DNA of 64,000 bases, taken from the NCBI RefSeq assembly GCF_016863435.1, contig NZ_BOOW01000006.1:62001-126000 (forward strand). Reading direction: 5' to 3'. Each line of letters begins with the position of its first letter. Within the stretch, counting starts at the first letter, position 1. The position numbers were made by a program, and so were the translations under genes. Below, piece by piece: positions 56,982 through 64,000 of the stretch. Source of the DNA: Sinosporangium siamense. GTDB taxonomy: Bacteria; Actinomycetota; Actinomycetes; Streptosporangiales; Streptosporangiaceae. Under the pieces are notes generated by a model. The model was not told the origin of the DNA, made no database searches, and was given only the letters and a program-made list of their open reading frames with translations.

Positions 56982-57584
56982 GTGTTCACCGGAATAGTCG
57001 AGGAGCTGGGCGAGGTCGTCGCCCTCGAACACCTGCGGGACTCCGCCCGCCTGTCGATCCGCGGCGAGCTTGTCACGTCGGACGCCGCGCACGGCGAGTC
57101 GATCGCGGTCAACGGTGTCTGTCTCACGGTTGTCGGCAATCAGGACAGTGTGTTCTCCGTTGACGTCATGAAGGAGAGCCTCGACCGCAGTTCCCTCGGC
57201 GCGCTCAAGGTCGGCTCGCGGGTCAATCTGGAACGTGCCGTGCGCGCCGACCAGCGTCTTGGCGGCCACATCGTGCAGGGCCACGTGGACGGCACGGGGG
57301 TGCTGCTCACGCGTGAAGCCAGTGAGCATTGGGTTGAGATGAGGATCTCCCTGCCTACTGAGCTTGACCGCTATGTCGTGGAGAAGGGCTCCATCACGGT
57401 CGACGGCGTGAGCCTCACCGTCACCACCCTCGAAAACGGGAACTTCGGCGTCAGCCTCATCCCCACCACCCTGAACCTCACCACCCTTGGCTTCAAGCAG
57501 CCGGGCGACCCCGTCAACCTCGAAGTCGACGTGATCGCGAAATATGTCGAAAAGCTCGTCGGCGCTCACCGGCTAGGGGCGTGA
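56982..57584 (+). CDS. ribE: Riboflavin synthase (alpha subunit)
   Basis: 200 residues from GTG 56982, GTGAGGAG upstream. Two lumazine-binding barrels: [23 protein letters not shown] in the first, [15 protein letters not shown] and VDGVSLTVT in the second. It dismutates two 6,7-dimethyl-8-ribityllumazine molecules to riboflavin. First gene after the FMN riboswitch and coupled to ribBA by a GTGA overlap. The deaminase/reductase ribD, often first in such operons, is not in this window. Confidence 0.95.
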   Translation: MFTGIVEELGEVVALEHLRDSARLSIRGELVTSDAAHGESIAVNGVCLTVVGNQDSVFSVDVMKESLDRSSLGALKVGSRVNLERAVRADQRLGGHIVQGHVDGTGVLLTREASEHWVEMRISLPTELDRYVVEKGSITVDGVSLTVTTLENGNFGVSLIPTTLNLTTLGFKQPGDPVNLEVDVIAKYVEKLVGAHRLGA

Positions 57585-58840
57585 TCGCGATGGCCGAGGG
57601 CAGAGAGATCAGGCTGGACCCCGTCGAGCGCGCCATCGCCGACATCCGCGAGGGCAAGGCCGTCGTGGTCGTCGACGACGAGAACCGTGAGAACGAAGGC
57701 GACATCATCTTCGCCGCCACCAAGGCGACACCTCAGCTGCTCGCCTTCACGATCCGGCACACCAGCGGCGTGATCTGCGTGTCCATGCACGGCGCCCAGC
57801 TCGACCGGCTCGGCCTGCCCCTCATGGTCCGCGATAACCGCGAGCGCATGCGCACCGCCTACACCATCAGCGTCGACGCCGCCGAGGGCGTCAGCAGCGG
57901 CATCTCCGCCGCCGATCGCGCCCGCACCATCCGCCTGCTGGGCGACTCCGCGACCGAGCCCGCCGAGCTGGTACGGCCGGGCCATGTCTTCCCGCTCCGC
58001 TACCGCGAGGGCGGCGTGCTGGTCCGCGCCGGTCACACCGAGGCCGCCGCCGATCTGGCCGCGCTCGCCGGGCTGCCCCCGTCGGGGGCCCTCGCCGAGG
58101 TCGTCAACGACGACGGCACGATGAAGCGCCTTCCCGAGCTTCGCGAGTTCTGCGACGAGCACGATCTGGCCTTGGTGTCCATCGAGCAGCTCATCGACTA
58201 TCGCCGCCGCACCGAGCGGATGGTCGAACGCATCGCCGTGACCAGGATCCCGAATCGCTATGGCATGTGGCAGGCCTACGGATATTTCAGCGCGATCGAC
58301 GGCGGCGAACACATCGCCCTCGTCTACGGTGATCTCGGGGATGGAGAGAACATCCTCGTTCGTGCTCACTCAGAATGCCTCACCGGCGATGTCCTCGGCT
58401 CTCTCCGTTGTGACTGCGGCGTGCAGCTCGACACCGCGATGGCGTCGATCGCCGCCGAGGGGCGAGGGGTTATCGTTTATCTGCGAGGTCATGAGGGCCG
58501 CGGCATCGGTCTGCTCGCCAAACTCAAGGCATATGGGCTGCAGGATGCCGGCCACGACACGGTCGACGCCAACCTCGAGCTGGGGTTGCCCGTCGACTCT
58601 CGCGAGTTCGGCAACGCCGGCCAAATGCTCGCCGACCTCGGCGTGAGGTCCGTCCGGCTGTTGACGAACAACCCCGCGAAATTGCGCGGAATGGATGGCT
58701 ACGGCATCAAGGTCTTGGGCCGCGAACCCATGCCTGTCGCAGCCAACCCCCATAACGAACGTTATTTGGCGGCCAAGCGGGACCGCCTAGGGCACCAGAT
58801 CGCCGAACTCAGCACACTCGGCACAGAGGAGGAACTGTGA
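57581..58840 (+). CDS. ribBA: 3,4-dihydroxy-2-butanone 4-phosphate synthase / GTP cyclohydrolase II
   Basis: 419 residues. Residues 1-205 are the RibB domain ([67 protein letters not shown]). Residues 210-419 are GTP cyclohydrolase II with zinc-binding [20 protein letters not shown] and [12 protein letters not shown], then [15 protein letters not shown]. It supplies both branches of riboflavin synthesis. GTG 57581 overlaps the ribE stop; ATG 57590 is an alternative. Its stop is part of the GTGA that starts the small gene downstream. Confidence 0.95.
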   Translation: MIAMAEGREIRLDPVERAIADIREGKAVVVVDDENRENEGDIIFAATKATPQLLAFTIRHTSGVICVSMHGAQLDRLGLPLMVRDNRERMRTAYTISVDAAEGVSSGISAADRARTIRLLGDSATEPAELVRPGHVFPLRYREGGVLVRAGHTEAAADLAALAGLPPSGALAEVVNDDGTMKRLPELREFCDEHDLALVSIEQLIDYRRRTERMVERIAVTRIPNRYGMWQAYGYFSAIDGGEHIALVYGDLGDGENILVRAHSECLTGDVLGSLRCDCGVQLDTAMASIAAEGRGVIVYLRGHEGRGIGLLAKLKAYGLQDAGHDTVDANLELGLPVDSREFGNAGQMLADLGVRSVRLLTNNPAKLRGMDGYGIKVLGREPMPVAANPHNERYLAAKRDRLGHQIAELSTLGTEEEL

Positions 58841-58943
58841 ACCGGACCGGCGTTACCTGGACGAGGAACCGGGCTTCGAGGGCAAACCGTCCCGGTGTTA
58901 CCTGGACAAGGGAATCGGCCGGGACCGCCACCGGAGGCTACCT

Positions 58944-58947
<4 letters not shown>
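58837..58947 (+). CDS. Tiny repeat peptide gene 1, two GVTWTR units
   Basis: 36 codons from GTG 58837, which overlaps the ribBA stop as GTGA. A near-perfect RBS (AGGAGG at 58827-58832) lies four bases upstream, inside the end of ribBA. The product is small, basic and Thr/Arg-rich, with the hexapeptide GVTWTR at residues 5-10 and 20-25, the second preceded by Pro and followed by Glu, and a Gly-rich end (TATGGYL). The stop overlaps the next start as ATGA. The codons of the two repeats differ only at synonymous third positions. No family recognised; a precursor or binding peptide is possible. Too short for routine gene callers, so easily missed. Confidence 0.75.
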
Positions 58948-59641
<694 letters not shown>

Positions 59642-59923
59642 CGCCCGCGCGTTGAGCACCGGCCCGGCACCTGACCCTGCCGAGCCGGTGCCAGGGCACA
59701 GGGGCACGAGGCAGGTCCCATGCATATGGTCAGGGCGGAGCGGACGCCGGGTCCGCACAACGTGATCCGTGCGGGATGGGCGATCGACCTGGTACGGAGG
59801 TCCACCGCAGGCGTGTGCCGATCGTCGTGGTCATCGGCGAGGTGAAGATCTGGGGCGACGGTCCCGTGCGATAGGTTGCCAGTCGTTCCGACCGTCCCTT
59901 ACCCGAACCCCAGCGAGCCTCTA

Positions 59924-60376
59924 ATGCCTGAGACCGTGCCTCCGCCGCCCCTTCCCGTCGTCTGGCGGCCCAAGAAGGGCAGACTCGTGGCCTACGGTTT
60001 CGCGGTCGTCATGGTCGTGGGCGCGATCGTCCTCGGCGTCGCCCTGCCCCCGCCCTGGGGGGTGTCCGACCGGATCCTCATCGTCATGTTCGGGGGCATG
60101 GTCGCCTACATCCTCCACCTGCTCGGCCGCTGCCGGGTCGAGGCCACTGAGCAGGGCATCAAGCTGGTCAACCCTCTCAAGATCCACCGTTATGAGTGGC
60201 CGGAGGTTCTCGACGTCACCCTCATCCCGGGTGAGCCCTGGGCGAAGATCGACTTCGCCGACGGCGCCACGATCGGGGCCATGGGGATCCAGGGCTCCGA
60301 ACACGGCCTAGCCGAGCGCCAGGTGGCCGAGCTGGAGGCCCTCATCCGTGTCAAGGGCGAGGCCCCCGACCGCTGA
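59924..60376 (+). CDS. PH-domain-like membrane protein
   Basis: 150 residues from ATG 59924 (a longer GTG start at 59876 is possible). A Pro-rich N terminus (PETVPPPPLPVVWRPKKGRL) is followed by two TM helices (GFAVVMVVGAIVLGVALP and ILIVMFGGMVAYILHLLG), then a beta-rich domain (CRVEATEQGIKLVNPLKIHR, YEWPEVLDVTLIPGEPWAKI) of the bacterial PH type used to sit at membranes. Homologues are common after ribH in actinobacteria. Role unknown. Confidence 0.75.
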   Translation: MPETVPPPPLPVVWRPKKGRLVAYGFAVVMVVGAIVLGVALPPPWGVSDRILIVMFGGMVAYILHLLGRCRVEATEQGIKLVNPLKIHRYEWPEVLDVTLIPGEPWAKIDFADGATIGAMGIQGSEHGLAERQVAELEALIRVKGEAPDR

Positions 60377-60523
60377 GGCAGGCGTCCCGGCCCCGCTTGA
60401 CCAGGCTTCGCCGTACCGGCGCCCCAAAGAAGATCCAAAGAGGACAAGGGCGACAGGTCACAACAAGGCGCGAATGTGCCAGGTGTGGATCTTATCGGGC
60501 GGTGGTGTGGGTCACCTGGGGCG

Positions 60524-60529
60524 TAGCCT
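60524..60529 (+). promoter_or_regulatory. Probable -10 box of leaderless MoxR operon
   Basis: TAGCCT, six bases (GAGAGC), then GTG 60536. It is identical in sequence and spacing to the metF box at 3498. Confidence 0.55.
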
Positions 60530-60535
60530 GAGAGC

Positions 60536-61432
60536 GTGTTGGGACGGACTTTTGGGGCGAGTGGTGGCACCTCGCCTGCTGAGCTGGCTGGGTCGCTGGA
60601 CCGCGAGGCATATCTGGCCGACGAGGGGCTGGTGACCGCCGTCTACCTGGCCCTGCGCATGGGAAGACCGCTGTTCCTGGAGGGCGAGGCCGGGGTCGGC
60701 AAGACCGAGCTCGCGAAGGTCCTGGGCGCCGTGCTGGAGGCGCCGCTGATCCGGTTGCAGTGCTATGAGGGCCTGGACGCCGCCCAGACCCTCTTCGACT
60801 GGGACTTCGCCCGGCAGCTCCTCCACCTCAAGGCCGCCGAGGCGGCGGGGGTGAGGGACGCCGCCCGCCTGGAGCACGAGGTCTACGATCGCCGTTTCCT
60901 GCTGGCCCGGCCCCTGCTGCGGGCGATCGAGACGCAGCCGAGCGTGTTGCTGATCGACGAGATCGACCGGGCCGACGCGGAGTTCGAGGCGATCCTGCTT
61001 GAGGTGCTGAGCGACTTCGCGATCTCTGTGCCCGAGCTCGGCACCATCCGGGCCGAGACTCCGCCCGTGGTGGTGCTGACGTCGAACCGCACCCGGGACG
61101 TGCACGACGCGCTGCGGCGGCGGTGCATCTACCACTGGCTGGAGTTCCCCGGTTTCGAGCGCGAGGTGGCCATCCTGACCCGGCGCCTGCCGTCGATCAC
61201 ACGGCCTCTCGCGGAGCAGGTCGCGGCGGCCGCGGGTCGGCTGCGGGGCGCGGACCTGGTGAAGCCGCCGGGCATCGCGGAGACGATCGACTGGGCTCAG
61301 GCGCTGATCACCCTCGGCGCCAGGGAGCTGGATCACGACCTGGCGGCGCTGACCTTGGGCACGGTGCTCAAGCACCGGGAGGACCAGGAGGCGGTGCTGG
61401 CGGGCGGCCTGATCAAGAGCTTGCAAAGTTAG
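60536..61432 (+). CDS. MoxR-type AAA+ ATPase (CoxD-like)
   Basis: 298 residues from GTG 60536. Walker A PLFLEGEAGVGKTELAKVLG, Walker B SVLLIDEIDRADAEFEAILLE, and sensor 1 VVVLTSNRTRDVHDALRRRC are complete. The short helical lid follows. In CO dehydrogenase and related molybdenum hydroxylase systems, CoxD of this type works with the vWA protein CoxE to finish the copper/molybdenum active site. The gene is followed after 14 nt by a CoxE-like gene and then XdhC, which fixes the context. Confidence 0.9.
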   Translation: MLGRTFGASGGTSPAELAGSLDREAYLADEGLVTAVYLALRMGRPLFLEGEAGVGKTELAKVLGAVLEAPLIRLQCYEGLDAAQTLFDWDFARQLLHLKAAEAAGVRDAARLEHEVYDRRFLLARPLLRAIETQPSVLLIDEIDRADAEFEAILLEVLSDFAISVPELGTIRAETPPVVVLTSNRTRDVHDALRRRCIYHWLEFPGFEREVAILTRRLPSITRPLAEQVAAAAGRLRGADLVKPPGIAETIDWAQALITLGARELDHDLAALTLGTVLKHREDQEAVLAGGLIKSLQS

Positions 61433-61446
61433 CGGGGTGCGGGAAA

Positions 61447-62532
61447 GTGGCGGACGACCTGGTGATCGCTTTGACGGGGTTCGCGCGGACCTTGCGTGCG
61501 GCGGGGGTGGGGGCCGACCACGAGCGGACGCAGAACATGTTCCGGGCCTTGGCGCACCTCGATGTGACGGGGCCCGCCGACGTCTACTGGGCGGGGCGGC
61601 TGACCTTGTGCGCGTCCAAGGACGACCTCGCCCGCTACGACAGGTGTTTCGACGCCTACTTCGGCGGGCGCACCGCCTCGGCGCGGCCCGGCACTCCGGT
61701 GGTGACGGTCACGCGCACGACGCTGACACTCGACCGCGACGGCGCGGGGGAGGGGCGGGAGGCGGAGGCGGTGCCGGGGACGGCCAGTGAGCTTGAGGTG
61801 TTGCGGCACCGGGATGTGGCGCGGCTCGGCGAGGCGGAGCGGCGCGAGGTGCACCGCATGATGAGTCTGCTGAACGCCGGGCGGGCGCAGCGGAGGTCGC
61901 GGCGGTTCGTGGCGGCGCGTCGAGGCGCCCTGGACACGAGGCGCACGATTCGCGAGACGCTGCGCCGGGGCGGGGAGTCGGCCCGGCTGCTCAATCGCAC
62001 TCGCCGCCTCAAGCCCCGCAGAGTGGTGCTCCTGGTGGACGTGAGCGGTTCCATGAACGCCTACGCCGACACGCTACTGCGCTTCTCCCACGCCTTGATG
62101 CGCTCGGAGCCGCGGGTCACCGAGGTCTTCTCGGTGGGAACCCGGCTGACGCGACTCACCGGTGATCTCCTGCATCGCGATCCGGACACCGCGATGGCCA
62201 AGGTATCGGCGGCCATCCCCGACTGGAACGGGGGCACCCGCCTGGGTGAGGAGCTCAAGGAGTTTCTGCGGCTTTCATGGGCTCGCGGGGCTATTGTGGT
62301 GATCGCCTCGGATGGTTGGGAGCGTGGTGATCCGGCCCTGCTCGAACGCCAGATGGCCAGGCTGTCCCTGCTCGCCCACCGTGTGGTGTGGGTCAACCCG
62401 CACAAGGGCACGGAGGGATATCAACCGCTCACCGGGGGCATGCGTGCGGCTCTGCCGTACATCGATGACTTCGTGGCCGGACACAGCCTGGCCGCGTTCA
62501 CCGAGCTCGCGGAAAGGCTCGCTCATGCGTGA
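61447..62532 (+). CDS. vWA-domain protein, CoxE-like
   Basis: 361 residues from GTG 61447 with GGGAAA upstream. The N-terminal half is helical (DDLVIALTGFARTLRAAGVG, DVTGPADVYWAGRLTLCASK); the C-terminal half is a vWA domain with VVLLVDVSGSMNAYADTLLR (intact D-x-S-x-S metal site), DWNGGTRLGEELKEFL and IVVIASDGWERGDPALLERQ. This is the CoxE layout. It is the expected partner of the MoxR ATPase upstream and overlaps xdhC by eight bases. Confidence 0.9.
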   Translation: MADDLVIALTGFARTLRAAGVGADHERTQNMFRALAHLDVTGPADVYWAGRLTLCASKDDLARYDRCFDAYFGGRTASARPGTPVVTVTRTTLTLDRDGAGEGREAEAVPGTASELEVLRHRDVARLGEAERREVHRMMSLLNAGRAQRRSRRFVAARRGALDTRRTIRETLRRGGESARLLNRTRRLKPRRVVLLVDVSGSMNAYADTLLRFSHALMRSEPRVTEVFSVGTRLTRLTGDLLHRDPDTAMAKVSAAIPDWNGGTRLGEELKEFLRLSWARGAIVVIASDGWERGDPALLERQMARLSLLAHRVVWVNPHKGTEGYQPLTGGMRAALPYIDDFVAGHSLAAFTELAERLAHA

Positions 62533-63619
62533 CGTGCTCTCGCAGATCATTCGGTGGTGGAGGGCGGGCGAGCAGTTCGGACTGGCCACCGTGGTGGACA
62601 CGTTCCGCAGCGCGCCTCGGCCGCCCGGCGCGTCGATGGCGGTGCTCGGCGCCGAGGTGGTGGGCAGCGTCTCGGGCGGCTGCGTCGAGGGCGCGGTGTT
62701 CGAGCTGGCCTCGCAGTCCGCCGCGCCGGTGCTGCAAAGATACGGCGTGAGCGACGACGACGCCTTCGCCGTGGGGCTGACCTGCGGCGGCATCCTGGAC
62801 GTGCTGGTGGAGCCGGTGTCCCGCGAGACCTTCCCCGAGCTGGGGGAGATCGCGGCGTCGATCGAGGCCCACGAGCCGGTGGCGACGGCGACGATCATCT
62901 CGGGACCGGGGACGCTGGGAGCACGCAGAGTGCTCTGGCGGGAGCGGGTCTCGGGATCGCTTGGGCCGGCCCGGCTGAACGAGGCGGTCGACGACGACGT
63001 GCGCGGCATGCTCGCCCAGGGCCTGACCGGGGTGCGGCGCTACGGCGCCGACGGGGAGCGGCGGCTGGACGATCTGGCGGTGTTCGTGCACTCGTTCGCA
63101 CCGCCGCCGCGCATGCTGGTGTTCGGGGCGATCGACTTCGCCGCGGCGGTGGCGCGGATCGGCAAGTTCCTCGGCTATCACGTGGTCGTGTGCGACGCGC
63201 GCCCGGTGTTCACGACCGCGAAACGTTTCCCCGAGGCGGACGAGGTCGTGGTGAAGTGGCCGCACGACTATCTGAGCAGCGTCGCGCCCACGGTCGACGA
63301 GCGGACGGTGATCTGCGTGCTGACCCACGACCCGAAGTTCGACGTGCCGCTGCTGGAGGTGGCGCTGCGCACCCGGGCGGGCTATGTGGGGGCGATGGGT
63401 TCGCGCCGCACCCACGAGGACCGGCTGGCGCGCCTCCGCGAGGCCGGCCTGACCGGCGAGGAGCTGTCCCGGCTGCGCTCCCCGGTGGGACTCGATCTCG
63501 GGGCACGCACCCCCGAGGAGACCGCGGTGTCGATCGCGGCGGAGCTGATCCAGCTCAGGTGGGGCGGCTCGGGCCGCCCGCTCACCGACACAACAGGCCG
63601 CATCCACGGGGAAGGCTGA
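62525..63619 (+). CDS. XdhC/CoxI-family maturation protein
   Basis: 364 residues from ATG 62525. The N-terminal XdhC_CoxI domain (FGLATVVDTFRSAPRPPGAS, GSVSGGCVEGAVFELA, GLTCGGILDVLVEPV) and C-terminal Rossmann XdhC_C domain (MLVFGAIDFAAAVARIGKFL, AGYVGAMGSRRTHEDRLARL) are both complete. It inserts or sulfurates molybdenum cofactor for xanthine-dehydrogenase-family enzymes. The structural genes of such an enzyme are not in the window and may lie just downstream. Confidence 0.92.
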   Translation: MRDVLSQIIRWWRAGEQFGLATVVDTFRSAPRPPGASMAVLGAEVVGSVSGGCVEGAVFELASQSAAPVLQRYGVSDDDAFAVGLTCGGILDVLVEPVSRETFPELGEIAASIEAHEPVATATIISGPGTLGARRVLWRERVSGSLGPARLNEAVDDDVRGMLAQGLTGVRRYGADGERRLDDLAVFVHSFAPPPRMLVFGAIDFAAAVARIGKFLGYHVVVCDARPVFTTAKRFPEADEVVVKWPHDYLSSVAPTVDERTVICVLTHDPKFDVPLLEVALRTRAGYVGAMGSRRTHEDRLARLREAGLTGEELSRLRSPVGLDLGARTPEETAVSIAAELIQLRWGGSGRPLTDTTGRIHGEG

Positions 63620-63624
63620 CCGGC

Positions 63625-64000
63625 ATGAGCCCTCATCGCGACTCACGTCCGCTCGATCTCGCCCACCACGACGACGGCCCGCCCGTCGCGGGGCTGCTGC
63701 TCGCGGCCGGCCAGGGGGCCAGGCTGGGCACTCCCAAGGCTGTCGTGGAGGTGGAGGGGGAACGCCTGGTCGACCGTGGGGTGCGGCTGCTGGAGGAAGG
63801 CGGCTGCCACCCGGTCGTCGTCGTGCTGGGCGCGGCCGTGGTGCCGGTGCGCAAGGCGGTGGTGGCCCGCAACTCCGAATGGCGCTCAGGCATGGGCTCC
63901 TCGCTGCGGGTCGGCCTGTCCGCGGTGCCGCCGGAGGCGGTCGCGGTGGTGGTGGCCCTGGTGGATCAGCCCGACATCCAGGCTCTCGCCGTACGCCGCC
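63625..64000 (+). CDS. MobA/MocA-like nucleotidyltransferase (3' end outside window)
   Basis: The first 125 residues are visible. After a 20-residue hydrophilic lead, PVAGLLLAAGQGARLGTPKA is the nucleotide-binding signature of the NTP-transferase fold (L-A-A-G-x-G-x-R-x-G). VVALVDQPDIQ contains the catalytic acidic residue region. It is probably a molybdenum cofactor cytidylyltransferase (MocA) or guanylyltransferase, in keeping with XdhC just upstream. The reading frame is open at base 64000. Confidence 0.85.
   Translation, partial: MSPHRDSRPLDLAHHDDGPPVAGLLLAAGQGARLGTPKAVVEVEGERLVDRGVRLLEEGGCHPVVVVLGAAVVPVRKAVVARNSEWRSGMGSSLRVGLSAVPPEAVAVVVALVDQPDIQALAVRR

Overview
High-GC actinobacterial chromosome, most likely order Streptosporangiales (Nonomuraea/Microbispora/Planobispora type). 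The grounds are very high GC, many GTG and TTG starts, overlapping stop/start codons, probable leaderless promoters (TANNNT box 6-7 nt before the start codon), a clear BldD regulator, actinobacterial IHF, and core-gene order matching the known pyr-mihF-gmk-rpoZ-coaBC-metK-priA-fmt-rsmB-rpe-rib block. The genus is inference. No tRNA, rRNA, CRISPR array, intact transposase or prophage was seen.

Layout. 1-5.3 kb: end of a FAD-dependent ferredoxin reductase, Rv2175c-type DNA-binding protein, thiE, a polyprenyl diphosphate synthase divergent from metF, and an isochorismatase-fold hydrolase. 5.5-11.7 kb (minus): a tight four-gene cassette of unknown function (two-TM membrane protein; protein resembling GCS2/glutamine-synthetase-fold ligases; Cys/His-rich protein ending in a KH domain; vWA protein). 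12-14.6 kb: GNAT protein, AraC remnant, HEPN protein, and spacers full of repeats and palindromes. 14.6-18.3 kb: L,D-transpeptidase, YbaK deacylase, SpoIIE-type phosphatase, bldD. 18.6-24.2 kb (minus): permease-arcA-permease-usp arginine/stress operon and a DUF3040 protein. 24.3-25.2 kb: an ATP synthase gamma-subunit homologue standing alone. 25.4-35.3 kb: complete pyrimidine operon pyrR-B-C-carA-carB-pyrK-pyrD-pyrF preceded by a PyrR-binding RNA. 35.5-40.8 kb: mihF, gmk, rpoZ, coaBC, a small unknown, metK. 41-45.1 kb: two NTPase-LuxR regulators. 45.3-54.4 kb: priA with an in-frame minisatellite, two paralogous unknowns, fmt, rsmB. 54.9-60.4 kb: PAP2 phosphatase, rpe, FMN riboswitch, ribE, ribBA, two tiny coupled genes, ribH, PH-domain protein. 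60.5-64 kb: MoxR ATPase, CoxE-like vWA protein, XdhC, MobA-like transferase (cut by the window), a molybdenum-hydroxylase maturation set.

Two places look most like undescribed biology. First, two very small genes lie between ribBA and ribH (58837-58947 and 58944-59174). They are joined to their neighbours by GTGA/ATGA overlaps, have good ribosome binding sites, and encode five copies of a G-V-T-W-T-R/K hexapeptide. Most differences between copies are synonymous third-position changes, so the peptide rather than the DNA appears to be conserved. Second, the four-gene cassette at 5480-11675 joins a vWA protein, a zinc-cluster/KH protein, a ligase-like protein and a membrane protein in one translationally coupled unit.
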